Assembly: GCF_000737715.1 (NCBI RefSeq)
Contig: NZ_JPRN01000008.1
Span: 62,001-126,000 of the forward strand
DNA: 64,000 bases
Reading direction: 5' to 3'
Origin: Chryseobacterium sp. JM1
Lineage (GTDB): Bacteria > Bacteroidota > Bacteroidia > Flavobacteriales > Weeksellaceae
The notes beneath the pieces are model-generated. The model was given only the letters and a program-made list of their open reading frames with translations. It was not told where the DNA came from and ran no database searches. The position numbers and the translations under genes are program-made. Shown here piece by piece: positions 7,911 through 17,207 of this stretch; the first letter of the stretch is position 1, and each line of letters starts with the position of its first letter.

Positions 7911-8315
7911 ATGAAAAATCTTTTAAAATTTGGATTTTCCGTATTGTTTTCAGGACTGGTTTTTGTCTCCTGTGAAGATGATGATTATCAGACCATACAG
8001 TCCATTGCCAAGATCAGGATCGACAGTGTGAAGGTCATGAAAGATACCATGGATGTGTTTACAATACAGAGCATTAAGACGTATTCTACCTATCCGTCCC
8101 AATGTGAAGGGTTTTACGGATATGATTATATTCATGACAGCAGCCTCGGAAGATCTGTTACCGCCTACAAATATACTGTTGAAGGACCTTGTGCCCAGGA
8201 AGCTCATGTAGGGGCCAACCAGATCAATTTCAGCCCACGCCAGCCCGGAAATTATGTTTTTAAATTCTGGAACGGCAACAACAGCTGGATCACCAAAACA
8301 ATTGTAGTTGAATAA
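7911..8315 (+). CDS. Small lipoprotein of unknown function
   Basis: The 134-residue product has a type II signal peptide ending in FVSC (lipobox cysteine about residue 21), followed by the acidic EDDD typical of surface-exported Bacteroidota lipoproteins. The mature part is beta-rich with two further cysteines (SQCEGF and GPCAQE) that could form a disulfide. The end (NQINFSPRQPGNYVFKFW) resembles an immunoglobulin-like strand pattern. The family is not recognised. It lies 2 bp before the DUF922 gene and probably heads that operon. Confidence 0.65.
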   Translation: MKNLLKFGFSVLFSGLVFVSCEDDDYQTIQSIAKIRIDSVKVMKDTMDVFTIQSIKTYSTYPSQCEGFYGYDYIHDSSLGRSVTAYKYTVEGPCAQEAHVGANQINFSPRQPGNYVFKFWNGNNSWITKTIVVE

Positions 8316-8317
8316 TA

Positions 8318-8854
8318 ATGAAACTGATTTCACTTGCCTGCCTGCTTGCTTTGAATACCCTGTTCGGACAGAAAATCATCTGGAATGAAGACCGGAAACT
8401 GGTTTGGGATGACTTTAAAAGTCCGGTGAACAGGAAAAATAATCCCGATGTAGCCGCTTATACCCATTGTGGCTTGGAATATTCTGTGGTGAAATCTACC
8501 AATCCGAAATCGCCTGTAAAAATTGAGATCACGGCTATTTTCAATGAAGACAGATCCTGGAAAGATAACAAAAGGATGAATGACTATATTCTCCTTCATG
8601 AGCAGAAGCATTTCGATATCGCGGAATTATTTACCCGGAAATTCAGGAAAGAAGTAGAAGAGAAGATCAAAACCTCCGGTGATTACGATAAAAATTTTAA
8701 AGCACTCTATCAAAAAATATCAAACGATTATAAGAATTTTCAGATCTCCTATGACAAAATTACAGAGTATGGGATCAATAAAGAAAAACAGGCAGAATAC
8801 AATGCCCTCATCGCCGAAGAAATAGACCAATTAAAAAGCTATAAAGCCTCTTGA
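8318..8854 (+). CDS. DUF922-type secreted protein with HExxH-like motif
   Basis: A 178-residue exported protein with signal peptide MKLISLACLLALNTLFGQ. W-rich start of the mature part (LVWDDFKSP) and HEQKHFDIAE match the DUF922 family, which is regarded as a putative zinc-peptidase-like group. The motif here is HEQKH, spaced like HExxH, with an acidic residue soon after (FDIAELF), so metal binding is plausible. It is separated by only 2 bp from the preceding lipoprotein, and its stop overlaps the TTG start of the nuclease gene. Confidence 0.75.
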   Translation: MKLISLACLLALNTLFGQKIIWNEDRKLVWDDFKSPVNRKNNPDVAAYTHCGLEYSVVKSTNPKSPVKIEITAIFNEDRSWKDNKRMNDYILLHEQKHFDIAELFTRKFRKEVEEKIKTSGDYDKNFKALYQKISNDYKNFQISYDKITEYGINKEKQAEYNALIAEEIDQLKSYKAS

Positions 8855-11544
8855 AATTCCTCAATAAGATCATCCACGAACTGCTGGCCCAAAATCCGGA
8901 CCTGTCTGAGTTTAACATCGTTCTGCCCGGAAAGCGTCCCATCGTATTCATCAGGCAGATCCTGGAAGAAAACAATTATTCAGGATTCCTTCCCAATTTT
9001 TTTACCGTAGAAGAACTGATCGACAGGATTGCAGATAAGCAGCCGGTTCAGGGGATCTCTCTGTGGCTTTTTGCCTTTGATGTGTACCGGAACCTTGGTC
9101 TTATCCCGAAAGATGATTTTGCGGACTTTTTAAAGTGGTTTCCAACCCTTCAGAAGGACTGGGATGATATCCTGAAGTTCTCTGATAGTGATGAAGCCGT
9201 TTTGCAATATATGTTTGATGAAGAGCGAATCAAAGAATGGGCTCAGGATCTGGGAGAAGATGATGACGTTCCGCGTAAAAAATTCCTTAATTTCTGGCAG
9301 AATATGAACATTTTTCTTCCTGTCTTAAAGAAAAAACTGAAGGAAAAGAACTGGGCAACTTCCGGGATGATCCATGAAACAGCTAAATCGAAGATTGTAG
9401 ATTTTGCTAAAAACACTTCCGAACATTTTGTTTTCTGTGGTTTCAATGCTTTTACACCGGTGGAAGAGAAGCTGGTAAGAAGCCTGTTGCAGTGGAATAA
9501 GGCACAGTGTTTTTTTCAGGCGGACCGTTATTATTTTGATGACGAAAGACAGGAAGCAGGAAAATTTCTCCGGAACCATAAAATGTGGAAAGAATTTGAT
9601 GATGACAGGGCTTTTCAGTGGATTGAGGATGATTTTAACCAGCCTAAAAATATAAAAGTCTATGAAGTTTCCGGAAATGTAACGCAGACGAAAGTGCTGC
9701 CCGAAATTTTTAAGGAAATTGAAAACAAGACTTATTCCAATACGGCGGTGGTATTACTGGATGAAAATTTACTTCCCGCCAGCCTGGATGTGATGTACGA
9801 AGTTGATAACCTGAATATTACCATGGGTTTTCCGCTGAAGAATCTTTCCTTTTCCAATGCGGTGAAACAGCTTTTTTATCTTCAGAAACAACTGGAGAAA
9901 AACAAGTCTTCCTATTACTACAGAGATATTTTCCCGATCCTTGAAGAGCTTCCGAAATCTGCTGAAGATGAAACGATTATCAGTAATTTCAGAACAAAAA
10001 TAGAGGAGAGGAATATCGTTTATATATCAAGAAAGCTTTTAGAAGAGCTTCTGAGCGGACTTTCATACTATGGTCTTCTTAAAAAAGCGGATCACACCGG
10101 AGTTTATCTGGATATGCTGATCAGTTTCTGTCGCGATATCAAGTGGCTGGAAATAGATGACATTCAGTATGAAAACGTTTCCCATTTTGAAAATGCCTTC
10201 AGGATCATTAAAAACCAGGTGAGTCCATATGATTTTGAAATTAAAATGGAAACACTTGAAATTCTGATCAACCAGCATGTGAATTCTGAAAGTATAGATT
10301 TTCAGGGGGAACCACTCCGCGGACTTCAGATTATGGGGCTTCTGGAAACCCGTCTCTTAAACTTTGAAAACGTGATCATGCTTTCCGTGAATGAAGGGAA
10401 GCTTCCTTTGGGAAATTCACAGAACACCTATATTCCGTTTGATATCAGAAGGTATTTTGATCTTCATACATTTCTGGAAAACGACAGTATCTATGCATAC
10501 CATTTTTACAGACTGATTCAGGATTCTCAAAATGTCCATTTGCTATACAATGCACTTAGTTCCGGGGTAAATACCGGAGAGAAGAGTCGTTTCATTACGC
10601 AGATTGAAATGGAGAGTTCCCATCCGATAGAACATCTTATTATTGAAAATTCTTCCGAGCCGATTGCTTCCATGCCGATAGAAATTCCCAAGACGGAAAT
10701 TGTAATGGAAAGACTTGAGAAGTGGAAAGAGAAAGTATCAGCTTCCCACCTGACAAGCTATCTTTATAATCCGATTGATTTTTACCTTTCGAAGATATTG
10801 AAGACGTCAGAAACCGATGAAATTGAAGAAGAACTGTCGGTCAAGAATTATGGGAATTTAGTTCACTATTCACTTCAAGAAGTATATGAATTGCTTAAAG
10901 GTAAAGTTTTAAAAGAAAAGGATTTACTGAATTCAATTAAAGAAATAGATCAATATATTAATGTCGCGATTGAAAAGCTGAAACACCAGCCGGAATTCTA
11001 TGAAAAAGGGATGAACTACATCCACAGAGCTATTGCTAAAAAGGTAATTGAAAATGTTCTGAACCATGATCTTGAACTGGTGAGAAGTGGTAATACCCTT
11101 GAGATTTTAGACATTGAAAAAAGGTTTGAAAATGTAGATTTTTATCTTGATGCTAATGACAAAATTTCATTCTTAGGATTTATCGACCGGATAGATCGCC
11201 TGAACGGAACATTAAGAATTATCGATTATAAGACCGCAAAAATCAAAAATCTTACGGTAAAAATAGACGAAAACAACGTCACTGATTATTTCCATAACAG
11301 CGAAAGAAAACAGGCCCTGCAGCTGTGTATTTATCATTATGTGGTACAGAATCTTCCGGAATTCTGGGGGCTTCCTATCGAAACAGGGATCTGGAGTTTT
11401 GCAGAAGCTAAAAAAGGAGTGGTTTCATTACAGTTTGAAAAAGGAAGTATTGATGATGCCATGATGTCTGTGAAAAATCTGATCCTCGAAATTCTAAATC
11501 CCGATCTTAGTTTTATTGAAAATATCAAGTCTTATTCGAATTAA
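8851..11544 (+). CDS. PD-(D/E)XK nuclease family protein (AddB/RecB-like)
   Basis: The 897-residue product begins with TTG in a TTGA overlap with the previous stop. The N-terminal and middle regions resemble an inactivated UvrD-like helicase fold of AddB type (LPGKRPIVFIRQIL, FFTVEELIDRI, and ENVIMLSVNEGKLP near residue 510). The C-terminal third carries the RecB-type nuclease: YGNLVHYSLQEVYE, then GFIDRIDRL and RIIDYKTAKIK, which supply the D and DxK residues. It probably acts in double-strand-break end processing with a separate helicase subunit, which is not in this window. Confidence 0.88.
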   Translation: MKFLNKIIHELLAQNPDLSEFNIVLPGKRPIVFIRQILEENNYSGFLPNFFTVEELIDRIADKQPVQGISLWLFAFDVYRNLGLIPKDDFADFLKWFPTLQKDWDDILKFSDSDEAVLQYMFDEERIKEWAQDLGEDDDVPRKKFLNFWQNMNIFLPVLKKKLKEKNWATSGMIHETAKSKIVDFAKNTSEHFVFCGFNAFTPVEEKLVRSLLQWNKAQCFFQADRYYFDDERQEAGKFLRNHKMWKEFDDDRAFQWIEDDFNQPKNIKVYEVSGNVTQTKVLPEIFKEIENKTYSNTAVVLLDENLLPASLDVMYEVDNLNITMGFPLKNLSFSNAVKQLFYLQKQLEKNKSSYYYRDIFPILEELPKSAEDETIISNFRTKIEERNIVYISRKLLEELLSGLSYYGLLKKADHTGVYLDMLISFCRDIKWLEIDDIQYENVSHFENAFRIIKNQVSPYDFEIKMETLEILINQHVNSESIDFQGEPLRGLQIMGLLETRLLNFENVIMLSVNEGKLPLGNSQNTYIPFDIRRYFDLHTFLENDSIYAYHFYRLIQDSQNVHLLYNALSSGVNTGEKSRFITQIEMESSHPIEHLIIENSSEPIASMPIEIPKTEIVMERLEKWKEKVSASHLTSYLYNPIDFYLSKILKTSETDEIEEELSVKNYGNLVHYSLQEVYELLKGKVLKEKDLLNSIKEIDQYINVAIEKLKHQPEFYEKGMNYIHRAIAKKVIENVLNHDLELVRSGNTLEILDIEKRFENVDFYLDANDKISFLGFIDRIDRLNGTLRIIDYKTAKIKNLTVKIDENNVTDYFHNSERKQALQLCIYHYVVQNLPEFWGLPIETGIWSFAEAKKGVVSLQFEKGSIDDAMMSVKNLILEILNPDLSFIENIKSYSN

Positions 11545-11572
11545 AAAAATGCACCTCATTGCTGAAGTGCAC
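11543..11572 (-). terminator. Terminator after the lipase-like gene
   Basis: On the minus strand TGCACTTCA / TGAGGTGCA (11571-11550) pair with one mismatch around a 4-nt loop, followed by a T-run supplied by the As at 11543-11549. It may also serve the converging nuclease gene. Confidence 0.7.
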
Positions 11573-11608
11573 TCAATTTGAAATGAAGAATATACAAGCG
11601 TCTTTGTC

Positions 11609-13558
11609 TTATAGTTTTACTTTTTTGTTGGTTATTTTTCCATCGCTATCACTCATTTGAACAACATAAATTCCTGATTCTAAGCTTTTTGATTCAAATT
11701 CTGATTTGTTGACTTCCTGTTGTTGGATCAGTGCACCGGATATGCTGTAGATGCTGATGTTCTTAATACCATTATCTGCTCTTGCGATGATCTGACGGCT
11801 TCTCGTAAATATTTCAGATTTGTTGGCTAATGAACGGTCTGTCAGTGCTTTCTTGAACTGCAGATTATAATATTGAGTAACGATTTCGAAGGTATTATTT
11901 TGATTGTCAATGTCTTTTGTGCTAATTCCTCCGTCTGAAGCATACTGTTCCTGGGATACTGTTTTTAACAGGTTTTTATTTTCATCAAAAACATGAACTG
12001 CAATCAGTTCTTCCTGAGGAACTTTTAATTTTAACAAGCCATTGTTTTCAGACTGTATGATCTCATTTTCAGGAACTTCTATAGGGGTGTTTTTAACGTA
12101 CGGAAGTAATTTCTGATCATTGTTTTCCTGTACCTTAAGAAGATAAACACCATCTTTCAATGAAGATAAACTGTTTCCTGTCGCTGACTTGCTTGCTGCT
12201 TTTTCCTGATTGAAATCTGTAATGCCAACCAGCTGCATGTTTCCAAGATCCGGTTTTAATTGTGAAGAGTAGAGTGAAGTTGTGGTTTCAGGTTGAGTGT
12301 TTCCCTGCTGTTTTGAAGTCAGGATCGCCCACTGATTGAGAAGGCCTCCGCTTCTGAGTGTATTAAATTTCGCATTGGATGCCAGTGTGAATGGAACAAT
12401 TCCTCCAACATGTCCTAAAGGTCCCCAAAAGAAGGAATCCAGTTTATATTTATTCAGATCCCACCAGGCGTAGTAGCCACGCTGTACATCAATGGTTTTG
12501 GATGTGTTTTCAGGCGGAATAGCCAGGTCAACAGAAGAATGCCCTAAGGTCATCGGTGTTTTGTTGTACCAGTCATACACATCTTTAGGTTTTAAGCATT
12601 GTCTGAACTTGCTGTTAAGATTGTTGGTTGTTTCGTTGATGAAATTCTGAGTGAAAAGCTTTCTCCAGATCACAGGACCCCAAAGAAGGCCTCCGTTATC
12701 CTGAACCACATGATAGTTGTATTTATCCAGATATTCCGGAGAAATAACCTCTGAAATGTCATTGGTGTAACTTTTAAAGCCCATATTGTTACAGGAATGA
12801 ACAACATTCGCCAGGAACGAGGTAAACGGATAAAAATCCTTCTCCAGAACCCCTTTGTTTAAAGTGACTCCTGAAAAATCATAAGGTCCGTCTCCCATAT
12901 AGGCATACTTGAACTTCAGATTGGTAGGATTGGAAATATTGAGTCTTTTTAAGGTGGACATGGCAGCATGAGCCCCCTGAGAATAACCTGCCAGGAAATA
13001 TTCATCGTAACGTTTGATTCCCTGCTGAGCCAGAACTTTGTTGGCTGCTGTAACGAAATCTATCGTCGCACCAGCCTCTGTAGCATAATCTACATAAGGA
13101 TGAACACCGTCTCCGGTTCCCATACCAACGTAGTCAGGAGCCATTAAAATATAGCCGTTAAGGACGTAAGAAAGTTCGACAACAAATCCAGCGGTTAAAG
13201 CCCCTTTAAAGTTGGAAGGCACATTATTCCTGCTGTCTGTCGTTCCGTGGTCTGAAACAACGGTAGAAAGCTTAAAATTGACGTTTGGATACATCAGCAG
13301 TCCCGTAGCTTTTACGAGAACGTTATTTTCATTTTTGGTGTAATAGGTGATCTTGTAACCTTTTAGGCCTACGTTGAAGCCATTCAGGTAGCTGACGAAA
13401 TCCGGAGCGTTCTGCTCGCCAAGACTGTTGGCGATAAAATTAACAACACCCTGCGGAGTCAGGTCCAGTTTTTGTTCAACGTTTACAAGATCTCCTGCCT
13501 GTTGGGCAAAAAAGAACGGAGCGGTTAAACCTAATAAAAGCGTGGATAGTTTTTTCAT
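11609..13558 (-). CDS. Secreted alpha/beta hydrolase (lipase-like) with T9SS sorting domain
   Basis: A 649-residue exported protein. The signal peptide is MKKLSTLLLGLTAPFFFAQ. The N-terminal 400 residues show an alpha/beta-hydrolase of the secretory-lipase kind: VSDHGTTDS, YILMAPDYVGMGTGDGVHPY and the nucleophile elbow AGYSQGAH. The last 70 residues (SIYSISGALIQQQEV, LESGIYVVQM, ending KVKL) are a type A T9SS C-terminal domain, so the enzyme should leave the cell through type IX secretion. The ATG at 13558 is preferred over an upstream in-frame start at 13600. Esterase substrate unknown. Confidence 0.85.
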   Translation of the reverse strand: MKKLSTLLLGLTAPFFFAQQAGDLVNVEQKLDLTPQGVVNFIANSLGEQNAPDFVSYLNGFNVGLKGYKITYYTKNENNVLVKATGLLMYPNVNFKLSTVVSDHGTTDSRNNVPSNFKGALTAGFVVELSYVLNGYILMAPDYVGMGTGDGVHPYVDYATEAGATIDFVTAANKVLAQQGIKRYDEYFLAGYSQGAHAAMSTLKRLNISNPTNLKFKYAYMGDGPYDFSGVTLNKGVLEKDFYPFTSFLANVVHSCNNMGFKSYTNDISEVISPEYLDKYNYHVVQDNGGLLWGPVIWRKLFTQNFINETTNNLNSKFRQCLKPKDVYDWYNKTPMTLGHSSVDLAIPPENTSKTIDVQRGYYAWWDLNKYKLDSFFWGPLGHVGGIVPFTLASNAKFNTLRSGGLLNQWAILTSKQQGNTQPETTTSLYSSQLKPDLGNMQLVGITDFNQEKAASKSATGNSLSSLKDGVYLLKVQENNDQKLLPYVKNTPIEVPENEIIQSENNGLLKLKVPQEELIAVHVFDENKNLLKTVSQEQYASDGGISTKDIDNQNNTFEIVTQYYNLQFKKALTDRSLANKSEIFTRSRQIIARADNGIKNISIYSISGALIQQQEVNKSEFESKSLESGIYVVQMSDSDGKITNKKVKL

Positions 13559-13664
13559 ATCAATATTTTTTATTGAGATTAAATTAGATATTTTTAACAA
13601 AACCGTTAGAATATTAATACATCAATAATTATTCATTGAATACAAGTTCCCCGCAAAGTGAGTA

Positions 13665-13700
13665 AAAGAAGGAGTCCGGCCATTCGGCCGGACTCCTTTT
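13665..13700 (-). terminator. Strong terminator after the acyl-CoA dehydrogenase gene
   Basis: GGAGTCCGGCC (13671-13681), loop ATTC, GGCCGGACTCC (13686-13696): a perfect 11-bp GC-rich stem with T-rich sequence on both sides. Confidence 0.85.
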
Positions 13701-13721
13701 CCGTATATTTTAGCTTTTTAA

Positions 13722-14900
13722 TTAAAAAGCGTTGATTCCTGTAATATCTAAACCGGTGATCAGTAAATGTACATCGTGTGTACCTTCGTAAGTGATCACA
13801 GATTCCAGATTGGCTGCGTGTCTCATCATTGGGAATTCACCCATGATTCCCATTCCGCCAAGGATTTGTCTTGATTCTCTTGCAATATCGATCGCCATTT
13901 TCACGTTGTTACGTTTAGCCATTGAGATTTGTGCAGGACTTGCCTTGTGGTCGTTTTTAAGATTTCCTAACTGAAGACAAAGTAATTGTGCTTTCGTGAT
14001 TTCCGTTAAGAATTCAGCCAGTTTCTTCTGCTGAAGCTGGTAAGAACCGATTGGTTTTCCAAACTGCTTTCTTTCTTTAGAATATTGAACGGCTGTACAG
14101 TAGCAGTCAATTGCTGCACCGATTACACCCCAAGAGATTCCGTATCTTGCAGAGTTCAGACAAGATAAAGGTCCTTTTAATCCGGTTACACCCGGAAGTA
14201 AGTTTTCTTTAGGAACTTTTACATCATTGAATACCAGTTCTCCGGTTTTCGATGCTCTTAAGCTCCATTTATTATGAGTTTCCGGAGTGGTGAAACCTTC
14301 CATTCCTCTTTCAACAATTAATCCCTGGATTTTTCCTTCTTCATTTTTTGCCCAGATTACAGCAATATCGCAAACCGGGGAATTTGTGATCCACATTTTA
14401 GCACCGTTCAGAAGATAATGGTCTCCCATATCTTTAAAATACGTTTCCATAGAACTTGGATCTGAACCATGGTTAGGCTCCGTTAATCCGAAAGAACCGA
14501 TCATTTCTCCCGCAGCAAGGTGAGGAAGGTATTTTTTCTTCTGTTCCTCAGAACCGAATTCATTAATAGGGAACATCACCAGCGAGCTCTGTACCGAAGC
14601 AGCAGAACGTACCGCAGAATCTCCTCTTTCCAATTCCTGCATGATCAAACCGTAAGAAATCTGATCTAACCCTGAACCGCCGTACTCAACCGGAATATAT
14701 GGACCTAAAGCTCCAACTTTTCCCAATTCTTTCATTAAGCCCGGAATATCTGTATGATTTTGCGCGGCCTGATCAATCTGTGGCATTACAAAACTCTCCA
14801 CCCAATCTCTTACCGATTGACGGATCAGTTTGTGTTCTTCAGTAAGTAAAGCATCAATTCCGTAGTAGTCTGGAATGCTTGTAAGAGGATAATATGACAT
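13722..14900 (-). CDS. Acyl-CoA dehydrogenase, glutaryl-CoA dehydrogenase-like
   Basis: A 392-residue flavoprotein. Family signatures are GSFGLTEPNHGSDPSSM and WITNSPVCDIAV (FAD and substrate binding), SVQSSLVMFPI (characteristic of glutaryl-CoA dehydrogenases), RKQFGKPIGSYQ, and QILGGMGIMGEFP with YEGTHDVH, where the glutamate is the catalytic base. It would oxidise and decarboxylate glutaryl-CoA to crotonyl-CoA in lysine/tryptophan catabolism; a different short acyl-CoA substrate is possible. It stands alone between a strong terminator and a promoter region. Confidence 0.88.
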   Translation of the reverse strand: MSYYPLTSIPDYYGIDALLTEEHKLIRQSVRDWVESFVMPQIDQAAQNHTDIPGLMKELGKVGALGPYIPVEYGGSGLDQISYGLIMQELERGDSAVRSAASVQSSLVMFPINEFGSEEQKKKYLPHLAAGEMIGSFGLTEPNHGSDPSSMETYFKDMGDHYLLNGAKMWITNSPVCDIAVIWAKNEEGKIQGLIVERGMEGFTTPETHNKWSLRASKTGELVFNDVKVPKENLLPGVTGLKGPLSCLNSARYGISWGVIGAAIDCYCTAVQYSKERKQFGKPIGSYQLQQKKLAEFLTEITKAQLLCLQLGNLKNDHKASPAQISMAKRNNVKMAIDIARESRQILGGMGIMGEFPMMRHAANLESVITYEGTHDVHLLITGLDITGINAF

Positions 14901-15030
14901 GATTTTTTTGATTTGTTTAAAAGTAATACTTTTCGTGTGGTTTGAAAAATTTTTTTGAAAATCTTTATTGCATTTGATTCTCAGTAAGATAAATATGGTG
15001 TTTATGTGATTTTACTCAAAATACAGTCTC

Positions 15031-15819
15031 CTAAGATTCCTCATCATTAGAGATAGGATACTGGTTGGCAGCATTGTGTACCTTGCTTTTGAACTTATAG
15101 AGATACGGAGCTTTGTTCGCAGAACCGTCATAAAGTTTCTCCAGTCTGTCGAGAATATTTAAGCTTAATATCTTGCGCTGGAAATTATTTCTCCTGAATT
15201 TCTGACTTAAAATAGTTTCATACAGTGACTGAAGATCTTTCATGGTAAATTTCTCCGGAAGAAGATTACTGGCAGCCACCTCAGTATTGATATTCATCCT
15301 AAGGTATTCAAGGCCGGTTTCTATGACTCTGTCATGGTCAAAAGCCATCTTGGGCAATTTATTAACCTCGAACCATTCACAGCTTTCGTTAAAAGCATCC
15401 GGAAAAGTGTTGGCAATAGAAAAATCGATAAGGCTGCAATAACCTACTGTAATGAATCTCTGGAAGATCCAGTGATCTTTGGGAACTTCAATTCCTTTAT
15501 TATTAAGAAGAATCTGGTGTACATTATTCTCCGTACGGTCTATCCTTCCGAAAGTATGGAACTGTTTTAGGAAAAGGTTCTGAAGTTGGGTTCTTTCATA
15601 CAATACTCTGGCAGCAGCTTCGCGGAGGTCTTCATCATTAAAAACAAAACCGCCCGGCAGCGACCACAGATCCAGATCGTGGTACTTTAAAAGCAAAACC
15701 TTCAAAATATTATTGTGAAAACCAAATATTGTGCAGTCAACAGATACGTGTGCTACAAAATCTTTTGTATCAATAAGTTCCTGAAGGGTTTCTTTGTTTT
15801 TGGTGTCCTTGATTTTCAT
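15031..15819 (-). CDS. NUDIX-fold transcriptional regulator (NrtR/AraR-like)
   Basis: A 262-residue protein with an N-terminal Nudix fold (HVSVDCTIFGFHNNILKVLLL, LWSLPGGFV) and a C-terminal winged-helix-like region (FTMKDLQSLYETILSQKFRR, NNFQRKILSL) as in NrtR-type repressors. The Nudix box is degenerate: the first glutamate stays but the REUxEExGU core reads RVLYERTQL, losing catalytic glutamates and the glycine, so it is probably a ligand-sensing regulator and not a hydrolase. In Bacteroidota such proteins control sugar loci, and here it shares an operon with a sugar permease and faces the susCD operon. The effector is not known. Confidence 0.82.
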   Translation of the reverse strand: MKIKDTKNKETLQELIDTKDFVAHVSVDCTIFGFHNNILKVLLLKYHDLDLWSLPGGFVFNDEDLREAAARVLYERTQLQNLFLKQFHTFGRIDRTENNVHQILLNNKGIEVPKDHWIFQRFITVGYCSLIDFSIANTFPDAFNESCEWFEVNKLPKMAFDHDRVIETGLEYLRMNINTEVAASNLLPEKFTMKDLQSLYETILSQKFRRNNFQRKILSLNILDRLEKLYDGSANKAPYLYKFKSKVHNAANQYPISNDEES

Positions 15820-15842
15820 GGGAGTAAAAATAAAATTATTTT

Positions 15843-17030
15843 CTATAATTTCTTTCCTGATAGCTTAAAATATATCAAACTCACCGTAAAAAGCACAGAA
15901 ACAGCAAGTAATATGTACAGCGGATAGTAGTTTAACAGCTGTTTTCCGAACAGAACAGCCATGATAATAGAACTGACAGAGCTGCCTAGGGATGAAAAAA
16001 TGACAATTAGGGATGTAAACAGATTGATTTTTTCTTTGTCAATCTTGGCAATCATCTTTGAATTGATCACAGGATAGAGTGGTGAAAGAAAAAGTCCGAT
16101 CACAGGGAATAAAAATAAGATGATATTGGAATTTACAGAATCAAAATACTGAATTCCTAAAATCATGAGGAGCACCGCAATAATTAAGGAAATACATAAA
16201 ATATAATACTTTGATAATGAAAATCTGTGGATCACATTAGCGGTTACAGTTCTTCCTGCATAAGAAAAAAGGGCAAGAAAAGAAGTGGCCTGCAGGGCAA
16301 AGAATGAATTGACATTCAGGTGGTTTTTATAAAATGAAGGAAGCCATGAATTAAACCCTTGTTCCACAAAAACGATAAAGAAAACAACGCCCAAAAATAC
16401 CAGAGTGGCAGGTGTTGCAAATACTGAAAGTTCAGAAATAAGACTTTTACTTTCTGTTTTTTTAGCTTCTGAGATATTTAATTTTGAAAATAAATAGATC
16501 GTAACGGCACAAAGTACCGAGATAGAGATAAACCCAAATTTCCAGAACTCGGAATACTGGCTTGAGATCAGCCATCCGAATCCGGTATTGACTACAAAAA
16601 TTCCTACCATAAATGAAGCTTCTACACTGTTCATCATCTTGGCAAGAGATTTCTCATCTGAAATATTATTCCGGATAATCCCAAACACACAAATCTTCCC
16701 CACAGCAAAACACGTCCCGATAATGGCAAACCAAACTTTGTAAAACCAGAAATCCTGGACAAAGGGTAGGAGACATGAACAGATTCCTACAATAACAAGG
16801 GCAGAAATTAATGCTTTTTTAGTGCCGGTTTTGCTGATAAAATTCACTGCAAAAAGTGAAATAAATGCGATAGGCAGATCCTTGAATGATTCCAGAAAGC
16901 CCAGCTTTTCATACGTGATTTTTTCTTCCGAAAGTTGAAGAATTACAATGCCCATACAGTTTAAAACCATTGAAAAAATGAGGAAGGTCAGTTTTAAGGG
17001 AAGAGAGATCCTGGGAAGGTTGGCTGTCAT
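15843..17030 (-). CDS. MFS transporter, probable sugar permease
   Basis: A 395-residue inner-membrane protein with about 12 hydrophobic segments and the layout of the FucP/GlcP-like major facilitator group. It starts near the divergent promoter region of the glucan locus and ends 23 bp before the NUDIX regulator, so both likely come from one transcript. By context it would carry glucose or a short gluco-oligosaccharide released by the GH3 enzyme across the inner membrane. The sequence alone does not fix the substrate. Confidence 0.8.
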   Translation of the reverse strand: MTANLPRISLPLKLTFLIFSMVLNCMGIVILQLSEEKITYEKLGFLESFKDLPIAFISLFAVNFISKTGTKKALISALVIVGICSCLLPFVQDFWFYKVWFAIIGTCFAVGKICVFGIIRNNISDEKSLAKMMNSVEASFMVGIFVVNTGFGWLISSQYSEFWKFGFISISVLCAVTIYLFSKLNISEAKKTESKSLISELSVFATPATLVFLGVVFFIVFVEQGFNSWLPSFYKNHLNVNSFFALQATSFLALFSYAGRTVTANVIHRFSLSKYYILCISLIIAVLLMILGIQYFDSVNSNIILFLFPVIGLFLSPLYPVINSKMIAKIDKEKINLFTSLIVIFSSLGSSVSSIIMAVLFGKQLLNYYPLYILLAVSVLFTVSLIYFKLSGKKL

Positions 17031-17175
17031 TTTGGGGACTTTTTAGATTGAATTTTTAAGATAATTTTATGAATTATAACGCGAATATAGGGCTTTAAAG
17101 TCCCAAAAATAAACGAAAAATTAAAATATTTGTGAATACAATGTTAATTAATTAAAAAAAAATATATTTTTATTG

Positions 17176-17188
17176 TCTCAATTTGAGA
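17176..17188. promoter_or_regulatory. Candidate operator in the divergent MFS/susC region
   Basis: A 13-bp palindrome, TCTCAA-T-TTGAGA, lies 20 bp upstream of the susC start in an otherwise AT-only stretch. Position and symmetry suit a repressor site, and the NUDIX-fold regulator encoded next door is the natural candidate. No second copy was noticed in the window. Confidence 0.4.
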
Positions 17189-17207
17189 ATTAAAAAACTA
17201 ACTGTAT

